Of a DNA stretch of 64,000 bases, positions 10,701 through 23,700 are shown piece by piece. The translations under genes were made by a program, and so were the position numbers. This stretch comes from Cyclaneusma minus (taxonomy: Eukaryota; Ascomycota; Leotiomycetes; Marthamycetales; Marthamycetaceae). The stretch spans positions 558,001 to 622,000 of the forward strand of contig JAKZHN010000003.1 of assembly GCA_037179335.1 (NCBI GenBank), written 5' to 3'. The notes beneath the pieces were generated by a model. It saw nothing but the letters and a program-made list of their open reading frames with translations. It ran no database searches and was not told the origin of the DNA. Each line of letters opens with the position of its first letter. The first letter of the stretch is position 1.

Positions 10701-12777
10701 ATATATATATTATAAAACTTAAAAATAAAATCCTATTTATTTTAAATATATATTTGCTTCTTTTTATAAAAGGTAAATATTTTTATAGATTTTTAAACAC
10801 GGCCTTTATATGCTTATTATATTTATTAGGGTTTTTAATTTGCAAATTTAACGTTTTATTAATATATTATCAATTTATTTAATGTAATTAGCTGCTTTTT
10901 AAATAGCTTATAAATAAATTTATAAAATAAATTTATTTCGACTTTTATAATATAATTCTAATTAAAATACATAAATAATATATTAATTTTTAATATATTA
11001 AACATATTATTAAAATAGCTTAATATTTTTATTTTTTTTGCATTTTGACTTTTTGCTTTAATTTTAATTTTAATTTTGCTATATATTTTTTGCAAATACT
11101 TTTAATAATTAGCAATTTACAATTCTGAAAATACATTAAAATCCAATTTTATTTTACTAAAATTTTAATATTTTATCCAATATATATATAATAGAATTTT
11201 TATTTAAATTTACGGTACTTTTTTGTAAAAAAATAGCTTTTTATTTATTTTGCTAAATACTACTTTATATAATTTAATATTATTTTTCCGAGTTTTATAT
11301 ATAAAATATTCTAAATATAATAAGTGTTTATTTATTATATTTAAAATATAAATTATTGCATTTAGTTTTTTTAATTTATTTAATTTATTTTGAATAGTAA
11401 TTTTATATTTAATTTAATATTTATAAATAAAACTGGCCTTAATTTGATTATAATATTTATTATTTATTTGTTTAAATTAAAGCATATTTAAAAGCAAATT
11501 ATATAAATATACATATATTTTATATATTTTAACATTTTGGTTCTTTATATTAGTGTTATTATTAGGAATTTTAATAAAGATTTTGTGATATTATTTAATT
11601 TCTATTTAACTTTTATTAAAAAAATAAAAAACTAAATACTATACATACCAATTTATTTTTATGTTTTTGCAAATATTAATTATATTAAACTTTTATTTAA
11701 TTTATTACTAATAAAAACAAAAACGGAAATTATATTTTAAATATTAATTGCAATTAAGCAATTAATTATTATATGCTTTTACCATATAGAAAAATTATTA
11801 AATTAGGCAATTTGTTTTTTCCTTTTTTTTAATCATTATATTTATATTTATAATTTATAAAATTAAAAGTCTTATTTATAATTTTTATAAAAGGCTTTTA
11901 ATTATATTTATTTTAATTGTAGTTATTATAACTTTGGCTATAATTAAAGCTATATTTATATAATTGGCCTTTTTTTTACGGTTATTAAAATTATTGCTAT
12001 TTAAAATATATGCTTTATTTCCGGATTATATATATTCGCGGACTTTATATTTAAACTTTTAGCATTTTTTTTACAAATGCAATTCAATAGGATATAATTA
12101 TTAATATTATAATTAAAATATATAAAAACCTAATATTAATTTAAATTGCATTATTGGTTTTTATTTTAATAATAGCTGTTGTTTTTGCTTTTATAATTAG
12201 GCTAATATTAAATCGCTAAATTATTATTTAAAATATTATATAAATTTTATAATTCGCTATAATTATTATAATGCTTTTTTAAATTATTTGCATTAAATAT
12301 ATTTTTAGCTTTAAATCAAAAATTAAGCCTATTTTTATATTTAGTATTTCCGGCTATATTAAATATATATTATATATTCATTTATAATTAATTGCTTTAT
12401 TGGAAAATAAAATTCTATTTAATATTATTATAAAGTTTAAAAATAAATTAATTATTAAAAAATATAAAAAGCATAGTTTTTATGTAAAAAAGCAAAATTC
12501 CTATTTTATAATAAAATTCTCTAATTTTTGTTTTTCTAAATTCTTTTAGCAAGTTAATTTGGTATATATAATATATACTATTGCTTTATATTTATTATAT
12601 TTAATATTAAATTTCTAATTTTTTTTATAATTCTTTTTTAATTTATAACTTTTTTAATAATATTATTATATAATATATACGCGGCTTTTAAGCGCAATTA
12701 AAGCGCAATAAATACAAATTGTATTATCTTTTTTTAAAAAAAGAAAATATATATATTGAAATAATTTTGCAAATAAT

Positions 12778-12865
12778 TAAATTATTTATATATATAATAT
12801 ATATAATATATATAATATATATAATATATATTATATATATTATATATATTATATATATAATATAG
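12778..12865. repeat. AT microsatellite forming a large palindrome
   Basis: Units of TATATAATA switch midway to the complementary TATTATATA, so the whole tract can fold on itself. It lies in the internal part of the 7.2 kb LTR element. Confidence 0.6.
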
Positions 12866-13537
12866 CTTAATATTTAATATATATAAATTTTTGATAACTA
12901 ATTATTTATTATTAAAATTTAAATTAAACGAATTGCATTTACGGATACAAATCGCAATTTTGGCTTGCAATTTCGCAATTGGCTTTTTAGCTTTAAGCTT
13001 TTAAATAATTTATTAAATGGCTTTTAAATTTTCGGAATTTAAATTGGCTTAATTTTAAATTGGATTAAAAACAGGCGCTTGATTAGCTTTATTTTTATAT
13101 AACATAATTATATTTTTAACTAGGGAGTTTTAATTTTGAATTTGCCTAAGCTAATTTAAATTAATAGGCTAATTTGTATTAATAAATTGGCTATTTAATT
13201 AGGAAAAGCCATTAAATAAGTTTTAATTTTAAATAAAAAAATATTAAATTGCTTTTAGTCGCTAATATTAATAGCGCTTTTATTGGTATTATTAATAGCA
13301 ATACTATTAGCAAATATATTACTATCTTTGCTATTGCCTAATACAATTTCTTAATTTAGTATAAAAATTGCATTAATAATATTATTAAAATTGAATTATT
13401 TTAAAATTGGAAAAAACTGGCTTTTAAATCTTTTGGCCAAATTTAATATATTATAATTGGCATTAAATTTATAGCTATTTAATTAAATAATTATCATTTT
13501 GCTAAATTATTATTTTTTAAAATCAAAACGGCTATTT

Positions 13538-13762
13538 TATTATACTAATTAAAAATAAATTAATAAATAAAAATAAATTATATATATTCTTTAGCTACAA
13601 AAAGTAGCCGCTGTGCTTTTGAATAAAACTAACAGTATTTAAATATTATACGCTAAAAGCCTTACTTAATTTTTTTAATAAGCAATACTTACCTTTTGCG
13701 CATTTTTAGCGCACGTGCCTTATAAAATGCCCGCAGGGCGCTCTCCTCGGCCCCGTGTGACA
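13538..13762. repeat. 3' LTR of the 7.2 kb element
   Basis: The partner of 6570-6796. It ends CCCCGTGTGACA and is less mutated toward that end (GCCCGCAGGGCG is preserved), so it shows the original sequence better than the 5' copy. Confidence 0.75.
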
Positions 13763-13884
13763 ATTAAAATAGCTGGAGAGTCCGAAACAAAGATATTCTC
13801 ATTATGCAAATACTAATTTTCTTTGGGTTTAATTATATATAATAGCTATTTTATAATAGCTGCTATTGCATTTATCTTTTAACA

Positions 13885-16693
13885 CTTCCTTATAAAATTA
13901 GCGAATTTTTTATAGCTTTGGATAATAAATTTTAACATCCTTACGAATGTTTTAAATTTAATTTAATAAAGCGGCTTTATTAATTTCTTAACTATTATTT
14001 TATTTATAAAAATACATTTAACCGTAAGTTGTTTTTTAAAAATTTTAAATAAAATAATATATTATATTTTTATATTGAAAGCATTTATAGATTTTTGGAT
14101 TTTTCATTATGTAAGAAAAGCTTTAATTATTTTTAAATATGCAAATAAATTATGGATTTCTTTTAATAAATTAAAAACATCTCAAATTTTTAAAAATTCG
14201 GCCATTGGCTTTATTTAATATAGCTAAATAAAATAATATATTTGCATTGGACAGAAAAAATAGAAAGGCAGCATTGTTTTTTATTTTTTTATAATATCGG
14301 CCCGCTATAAAATATAGCAATAATATTAAATATATTTATTTAATTAATTCTATTATTAATTTAATTGAAATTCAAATAAACTATTTTTTTGGAATTATAA
14401 TGTATTTTATAGAAAATTATTAAATTAATATAGCATAGTAAACTTTTAAAAATATAGCTATAATAAATTAATCAATCGTTTATATATTAGGCCAATTTTT
14501 TAATTGCAAAAGCAATATTTAAATAAATAAAAATTCTAGCAAATATAAAGTTTTTAATAATTTGCTGGTATTGTTTAATATTTATATATTTATTATTAAG
14601 GGCAGAAAATTTAAAGGCTTTATAATTATTTATAATAATACATTTAATTAAAAAATAAAATTTAGCTATATTTTTTTTAGCATTTAGCAAAAACATTATT
14701 TTTAATTAAAAAAAAGAGTTTCGCCTTCCGGTTTTTTTATATTTTTATATCGAGAATTTTAATTTGTTTTTTAAACTTTTAATATTAAAAAACGAAAAAG
14801 CCTGGAAATAAAACCAGGCAAATTGAATTTTATTATAGGCGACTATAATAATGTTATTAATCTAGATTAAAAAAGTAATACCGCATTTTAAATATTTATA
14901 AATGCAAAGATTTGCAAGGTTCTAAATAAAATTCTATTTTTTTAATGTTTTTTATAAGCAGATTTTAATTTCTAGCTATTTATTTTAAGTTATATAAATG
15001 TTTAAAAATCCGAAAAATATAATTTGGTAAAATAATAAATTTTTTAAAGGTATTTCAATAGATTTTAAATACTATTTTTATCACGACCTGGACCTTTTTA
15101 TCGGGCTAAGCCGAGTGGAAAAAGCTATTAATAATTGTTTATTGCTATAAAAAAGAAAAGAAAATTTAAGGAGCTTTGGAGAGCTCTATATATAAATGGG
15201 ATTAAAGCTATAATTGGTCCGGTTATATATTTGCAAAATAAAGGGTATACGGTCCAAGGCCATTATAGTATTCCTTCCGGCTAAAGGGCCTATTTGCAAA
15301 TTGTTTTTATTTTTGTCCTTTTTAGTTTATCGAAATTAAAGCTATTTAAATAATATTTATTTTTAATGGATTTATTGCTTTATTTTTTGTTTTTAATATT
15401 TTATTACGTGTTTTTATTTACCAAATCTTTTTAAAAGCCTTGGCTTTAAAAAATTGGTATTATAAAATTTCCTAAGCTTTATAAGCGCGTATTTAAAATT
15501 TTTATACAAGTATTATTTAATATTGGGATTATATTATTCAATAATAAAGCTTTTATTTTAAAAATTGCGAATTTAGAATTTTAAAAACTTTTTATTTATT
15601 ATGGCCATTAATTTTTACTAATGGCGTGGGCTTTATAATTTGTTTAAAAAGCGGGTTTAATGCAGCTAATTATAATTTGCTAAAATAAAGGATTAAATAC
15701 ATTTAAACGCTCTTGAATAAATTAAAAAAAAAATGCTTTGCCTTTTTTTTACCAAGTTTTTAAAATCCTGCTATTTTATTTACTAGTTTCCAGCTAGATT
15801 ATAGAGCCTTTTGATATTTGATTATAATATAAATATAATTCTCAATATTAAAATTAACGATTTAATAATATTTATTTGCCTAAATTATTTATAATTATTA
15901 AGCGATTTTTGTAATTTTTTAAATATTTTTTTAGCAATACTAAATATAGATTTATTACTTAATTGCATTATTCCAATTTAATATTTATATAGAAAAATTG
16001 GATTTAGGAGTTTTCCAATTAAAGCTTATATATAATTTATATTCCTATTTTAGTTTGATCGGGCTTATATTAATTAATTTTTGTAATAATGCTATAGCTG
16101 CTATATTTATAAAAGACAATTATCTTAACCAGTTATTTTAAAATTAATTAATTAAAAATTTAAATTTAAAATTTAAAATAGCCTTTTTAATTTTAATTTG
16201 GCTATTAATCTGCGGCTAATAAGTAAATAGAAAACGAATTGCTATACCGGATATTTTTATATTTTTTTTAAAAAAATTAAAAGTAAATTCCAACTTTTAA
16301 TTTAATATAATAATTTTTAAAGCTTTGTAAATACGGTATATTATAATATAAAAAACTTTTGCCGCTTTGTTTGCATCTATTATTTGAAAATAGAATATTT
16401 TAAATAGTTTTTTATTAAATTGGTAAATTATAATTATAATTATATTATAGTTGTTTTTTGCTTTTGGGTATATAATGAAAATTGATTATTATATATTGCC
16501 AAAATTAATTTAAGGCTAGTAATGGGTTTAATAAGCCCGTTGTTTTATTTTGGGGTAGTTTAGCTTTTGCACAAGATTTATAGTTTTTAATATAGCAATT
16601 AATAGTTTTTAATTACTTTTTTTATTAAGAGCGTTTTTAAATTAATTTGCGGATTTTTATATAGCCAAAATACATTGTTTGAATATTCCTATA
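13885..16693 (-). pseudogene. Outer Copia internal region, 3' part (RNase H remnant)
   Basis: A minus-strand remnant of the Copia polyprotein. At 14487-14696 the degraded peptide IKQYQQIIKNFIFARIFIYLNIAFAIKKLA corresponds to the conserved start of Copia RNase H, which follows the pattern YxxLIGSLxYxxxxTRPDIAFAVxxLA. It also matches the remnants at 33500-33600 and 56300-56420. Near 13960-14000 a degraded ADxLxKPL motif, the end of pol, directly precedes the LTR. Stops occur throughout. Confidence 0.6.
15080..15310. other. Moderately GC-rich island in the Copia remnant
   Basis: Less mutated than its surroundings. It contains the short palindromes TCGGGCTAAGCCGA and GGAGAGCTCTATATATAA-like sequence. 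No coding or terminal-repeat structure could be established. Confidence 0.3.
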
Positions 16694-17565
16694 TATTGAA
16701 AGGTAACTGCAATAGCAGCTATGATAAATAGCTATTATATATAGCTAGATCCGAAAAAAACTAGCGTCCGTATAATAAAAACATTCTTATTTTAAAATAC
16801 TAATTATTCTAGTTTTTTTAAGCATAATACAATATCTTTTACACTTTTATTCTATACCCTTATATTTATTTATTTTTAATAAATTATAAACCCAAAATTG
16901 CATAAGCTTTTAAATAATCAACTAATATTATTTTAATCGGACTTTTAATATTATTTTAATAAAGGCTTTATAGCTTAGCAAATTCCTTTTTTCCCAGTAC
17001 CATAATTTATCGCAAAATAATTGAAATTAATATAAAAATCCCTTTCTATTTATTTCTTTGCTAATGCTATTACAATATTTTACAAAATTAATTAAAACCA
17101 CAAAAAGAATCCCTTTATAATTTATCCGGCCAATTTAAAAACGATTTTGCCAATTAGTTTTAAAAGCTAAATAAAAACCCCTATAATAATATCCCCTTTA
17201 TTATTTTTTCCCTTTTTTTAGCTAATTGCTTTTATTTTTATATTCGCTAATATATCCAATAATAAAAAAACCAAAAATGAATTTTCAATACTATTAAAAC
17301 CCAATTATAAAATCTAATTTCATAATATAAAAATCCGCTTTAATAAAAAAGACGTATAATTCACTATTCAAAAAACCATTTTTAAATACACTAATATTGC
17401 TTTTATTTTTAAAATCACTAATAAAACTAATATACTTTTTGCTAAATCTGGCATTCCAAAAACCAATTCAAAATCTATTCTTTCCGCTATATTAATTAAA
17501 AATTAAATTGATAAACTTAGCAGTAAATTTAAAAAAATATTTATTAGCCAAAATAAAAAAGCCAT

Positions 17566-17713
17566 TATTACGTAGAACCCCAAACACGGATTTAACTAGT
17601 CCCCGACATTAATTAGCCGGGCATGGATTATATATAAAGGGAATTCTGCATTGGCTTTAAATAAGCAATTAATTTAAATTACTTAAATAGCCACTTTTAA
17701 TAATTGCTTTATA
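17566..17713 (+). repeat. 5' LTR of the Gypsy element
   Basis: 148 bp, RIP-altered start TATTACGTAGAACCCC, with a TATA-like motif (ATTATATATAAAG) inside. It aligns with 28376-28523 without gaps. Confidence 0.75.
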
Positions 17714-20700
17714 ATTAATATAAATTTAAATCGAGTGCATTAATTTTTAAACAATTAGCCGCTTGCGGTATTAAATGTAAAATCATCGCCAAATTCAAAA
17801 TCGCAATAAACGATATTTAATAATATTACTACCTATTAAATTTAATTCCCTTCCATTATTTAAATATTTTCCTGCTATATACTATTAGCTTTGATTTTCA
17901 AAAACCAAATACCAAATTTTTTATTAAATTACCAATTTTAGCCAATATCCTTTATTAAATAAAGCATTACCAAATTTGCGCTGGCTAGCAAAAATTATCA
18001 AATACAAAAGCCAGGCATTTTGCTATTTTCAACCAAAAATAATATTATTAATTACCTATTACCACGCGCCTAAAATTATCCTAAACTTACTAAAATTTTT
18101 ATTAATACTGGCAAATGTTTTCGCAAATTCTTTAGCAAATTTTCCAAATATAGCAAATTTTTCAAATATGTTGTTTTGATATTTTTTTTAAAAAATTACC
18201 CCATAAGCAATCCTCTCTCAAATTGTTTTAATAAATTTTCTCTAACGCTTTTTTTTAAAATAATCTCAATAATTAAAAAAAATAAAAAGCAATTGCTATA
18301 TATTAATATTATTATCAATCATAAAAATATTTTAATCTCGGCGGAATTAATTATATAGCAGCTCCTATTTTTCCCTTGGTATATTATTGCTAAGAAAAAC
18401 TGCTATTGCTTTATCCTTTAATTAAGAATATAATCTACTATTATTAAAAAAAACTTTTATTATTCCTTTGGTTTATTATTGCTTTAGCCAATTATTTTAA
18501 AAGAAAACTATTGCTATTTCTTTGTTTAAACTATTATTAAACTATTATTTAATAACCTTTTATCTATTTAAAAAACACTTAGCTAAAAAAGACAATTCTC
18601 TAATTCTTTACTTTTTACTTTTTATTTGCTTTCAAAGCAATTTCTTCCTTAAATTTTTATTTGTAAAAAATATCTTTTTTAATTAAATTACTTTATACTT
18701 TTAAATTCTTGCGTATTGCTAAAATAATAATTTCTTGTTGAAAAATAATATTTTAATTAATAAAATCTATAGTGATTTAATAATAATACCATTTAAAAAC
18801 TTTATTAGCAAGGCAATTAAAATTTAAAATTTTATTAATATTGCTTATAAAATCGCTAAATTGGTAATATTGTTTTAATTTTAAATTATTCTTAATATTG
18901 TTCTATTATTTATAGCTAAAGTAAAAAAAATAAAAAAGATTTCCAAAATTGTTAAAATTCAAATTATCGGCCAGATTTAATTCCAATTTTTCCAGCACTG
19001 GACCTAAAAAACCACTATTACCAAAAAATTAAATAAATTAAAAATTTATTTTCAAAACAGCGCTTTTAAAATTTATATCAATCGCATCAGCGGAATAGTT
19101 TTACCTACTATTTAAATTTTCTAAAAAATCTTTTAACAATACTCCTTTTCCCTTTGCCATAAAAATTTCTACATTAATTACCAATTTCCTATTTGCAATT
19201 CTATTAAATTTTATTATTATAGATTCATTCAATTTTTTAGCCTTTTTCACTTTATTTAATAAGCTTAGCAAAATTATTATTAATATATTAAATAATTTAA
19301 TTAAAATTTTAATAAAAAGCCCAGTTATAAATATTTAGCGAATTATAGATATCTAATTAGCTACGGGCAAAAAACCTGCGCAAAATTCAAAACATTAGCT
19401 ATCTAAAAATTCAAGAAATAAAAGAATTGATAAAACAATATTTTCTTCCTTTTCTAAAATTTCCTTTACCAAAACACCCGCAATTAATTATTAAAATAAA
19501 TTTGCTATTCCTATTAAAAACCAATTTCAATTTAATTAAAACTTAAAATTCTCTAAAATATAAAAGTCTTTTAAGGCCCAAATAAAAACATTCTATTTCC
19601 CAATTTTTAAAGGATTTTCCTCCCTTTAAAAAAACCACTCCCTTTAAATCTTTTAAAAATCGGCGCGCAATTATAAATATCATTATTAAAATTCCAAAAA
19701 CTACTTTCAAAATGCCAAGAAAAGATAATAATAATAATTAAATTTTGCTTACCGCTATTTTAAAATAAATTTTAATAAACGCTATAGCTGGAGTGAATAA
19801 ATATATAAAAATTATATAAAAATTTAAAAATGCTTTAAAAAATGCCCTAAATAATAGCGGAAATAATGGCAATAATAGCGGCAATGCCGGTGAGAATAAT
19901 AGTAAACGCCGTTTTCGCAATAAAGAAATTGCATTTTTTAACCCTATAGCCAATTTAAAAAAAATTGAAATTATTAATTTTAATTACAATATAATTTATA
20001 TAAATATATTTGGCTTTATACAATACCTTAAATTATTTCAAAATTTAAATACGGATAAAAATATCCTATAATATTTGCCTATATGCTTTTAAATTAAAAT
20101 CTAATCGTAATATAGTTTAAAGGTAATTAATATAAAAAAGGCAAATATTAATAATAGGTTGAAATTATTTATAAAAACTGTAATTAATAAATTTAAATCC
20201 CTGGTAAAAACTATTTTAAATAATCTCCAGGATATAAAATTTATTTTAGCCAATATTTAAGCCCGGAAAATGCTTTATATATATATATAATTAATAATTC
20301 GCTATATTAAATTAATTAATTTTAACTTTATTCATTATTAGTTTCTATTTACCCATTAAAATTTAAAATATAATATTCAAATACTAATGCCAATTCTATT
20401 AAAAGAATAAAGCTTTTTAAATAGCTTGGGAAATTAAATTAAAAATAGCCAAATATCCAAGCTTTTATTTAAAAGCAAGAATTATATAAATCCTATATTT
20501 CAAAATTCAATTACAATACTAATAATATTTAATATTTCTATTTTTAATTCCAATAATATTTTAGCTTTTTAAATAACCCCAGGTATAGCTAAAATTTTGG
20601 CAGTCAGGATTAGGAAAACCGCAATTATTAAAATAGCGGAGGATAATATTAAAATTAAAAATATAATAATATTAATTCATCCCAATTTTCAAATGGAAAA

Positions 20701-23700
20701 AATGGAAAAAAATACGATTTTGCAAAAACTTATTAACCAGTTTAAGGCTAAATAAAGCCGGCCATTTTAATTTCTATTTTAAAAAAGGGCGCATTATAAC
20801 GCGGAAAAAACAATGATCTGTATTTAAATAATAATCGAATTTTAAATTAATACGCCAATTAGCCAATGATAAATATAAATATAAAAATAATAAAAACATT
20901 TATAATAATAAAGTTTATAATAATTATAATAATAAAGCGGAAAGATTTGCAAAAGAATTCAATAAACAAGATTTTGCAAAGGGTTATTATGATTAGTAAA
21001 ATAATCAACTTGCTAAAAAAAAGGCGTTATGCAATTATTTTGCCCTAATTAAAGCTATTATTATTTATAAGAAATATAAATCCGAATTTACCAGCAATAA
21101 TTAATTTTATAAATATTTACAGGATAAAAATTGCAAAATTATTTTAAAAATAATAAAAATAAAAATTAGTATATTATTAATTATTATTAAATTTAAAGCG
21201 CTAAATATTAAAATATATTTCGGTATAATAATCCGAAAATTAAAAATAAATTTATTTAAAAATATTGGTATCGGCTATAATTTTTAAAATTAGTAATATA
21301 TAATTTGCCAGTTTCGGCGAAAGAAAAAAGAAAAAGAACTACTATATATTTTAATACGGATTACACTATTTTAATAGCAGATAAAAAATAGGGGTTTTTT
21401 TTTCAAAATTTCAATTCAAATTTAAGCGTTTATGATTTTTATCGGCGGAATTGCCGGAGCTAGTTTTTTAATTTAATATATTATATTCATAATATTTCTA
21501 TTAAACACGGTTAAAAGCAAGCCAGCATTTGCGAAAATAATTAAAAAATCTATTTAATAAATAATTTGAAAATTAAATTTTTAATTAAAATAAATATTTA
21601 TATTTCAAAAAGCATTAATATTATATTATTATTTCGGCAAATTGTTATAAAATGATATAAAATAATTATTCTAATTATAATTACTTTTAAAAAACGCTTT
21701 ATAATAGCAAACCTTATAATGCATTTGGCAATTATAATAATGCTATTTATTATAATGCCTATTAAAATATATTATAAAAATTATATATATTTAATTTTTT
21801 AAAATTATTTAGTTAAGCCAAAAGAAACTGCTATTGTTTTTTATATTTAAATTATTAATTTTAGTATTAAAGCTTTAATTGCCAAGAATAATATAAATAT
21901 TTTTATTATAATAAGCAAAAATACCAAATTCGGCTATTTTTGAGATTTTGATTTTAATTATTACTATATAATTAAGAATCCAAATAAAACTAGCTATTTA
22001 GCGGTGCGCCAACTATTGCTTAATTCCAATAATAAAATTAAAATCAATATAATTAACCCTATTATAAAAAGCAAGTATTTGTTTGAAATTATTGTTTATA
22101 AAAATCAAATTATTAAATGCCGATTTTGCAAGCTATTAAATACATTTTTAAATATCCTATAAATTAATATTAATTAGAGTCGTTTTTTTAAAAACGCTAA
22201 ATAAAATTCCTATTGCATTTAAATTGGAGAAATAAGCATTGCCTTAAAATAAACATCTATTTTATTGGTTTAAAAATAAAAAAACTATTGAAAATATATT
22301 TCAGAAATTAATTAATTAAAACCGGCTTGCAAAAACAATAATCTATATTTTATTTAATTTGCCCATTTTTATTATATAGCAAAATGTACCTAATAAATAG
22401 AAAAAAGAACCGCGCTATTATTAATTTATAAAATTTAAATATGCTTATAAAATCCAATTTATATCCAATTTTAATACAAAGCAAGATTTATACTATTATA
22501 TACGGCTATATTTATATAAATATTATAAATGCAATATTGTTGTTTTATTAATAATATTATTATAATTTCCTATCTAAAATAATATATATTTTGCGCCTTT
22601 ATTATAGGATTTCGCAATATTTTTATTATATATAGTATAATGAATAAATAAGCTTTTTACAAAGTTAAAAAAAATTATTAGAATTTATATTAATAATATT
22701 ATTGCTTATAGCAAATTCTTTAAAAATTATTTAAATTATTTTTAAAAGATATTTAAAATTCTAATTTATTATCATATAGCAATTAAATTTTTTAATTTTC
22801 TTTTTAATTTCCTGTTTATTATATTGCTGAATTAAAAAGTTAATTTTTTTAAATTCTTTTTAATTAACAAAAAGCTTAAAGCTATAATTAAACTCGGCTT
22901 TTCAAAAGTATTTGCTTATTTAAAAATTTATTTTGGTATAATCGGCTTTTAATAGGATAAAATTAAATCTTTTATAAAAATTGCAAAGTTATTATAAAAT
23001 TGGACAAAGCAGGTTTTAAAAAAGGCCTTGCAAAAAAAAACCTTGCAAAGTTTTTATTAAAATGAAAGCTTTTGCATTTTTAATAAAAGCAAAGCAAGCG
23101 TTATTTTTTGCTTTTTAATATAAATTAATTAAAAAAAAATCTAGTATATTTCGACTTTAATAAAAAACATTGCGATTTGGATATATTAAAAAAAAGCATT
23201 AAAATAATATTATATTATATTATTAATAATATTAAAAATAATAATAGCTTTTTATTATGAATAAAAATCCGATTTTTGTTTTATTAAAAAAAGAATTAAT
23301 AAAAGTTTAATATTGGCCAATTAAATTTAGAATTGCAAGCCTAATATAAATATTGCGCAAAGTTCGGCATATAATAAAATTATTAAAATTATTATTTATA
23401 AAGGTATTTATTAATTATATTATTATAATAAATATTGCTATTAAAATTAATGTCATTTTAATAATTTCTATAATTGGAATAAATTTTAAATTAATTTGAA
23501 TTGCAAAATATTTATTTTAATTTAAATTGTTAATTAAATACAAATTTAAAAAAACTTATATTATTCTAAATGTATTTTTTAAATTATTAGTTAAATTAAT
23601 GATAATTTGGAAATTATTAATTAAAAATAAATTAAATATTTTATAAATTAATAATATTGCCAATATTTTGAAAATTCTAATAAATTCAAAAATATCCCCA

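Larger units (their letters stand above)
6570..13762. mobile_element. LTR retrotransposon nested in the Copia 3' LTR (7.2 kb)
   Basis: Direct LTRs lie at 6570-6796 and 13538-13762. The flanking 5-bp duplication is ACTAG (6565-6569) and ATTAA (13763-13767), differing by two RIP-type transitions. Without it, the surrounding sequence aligns with the uninterrupted Copia LTR. The internal 6.7 kb is so AT-rich that I could not identify a reverse transcriptase with certainty, so the superfamily is undecided. Confidence 0.75.
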
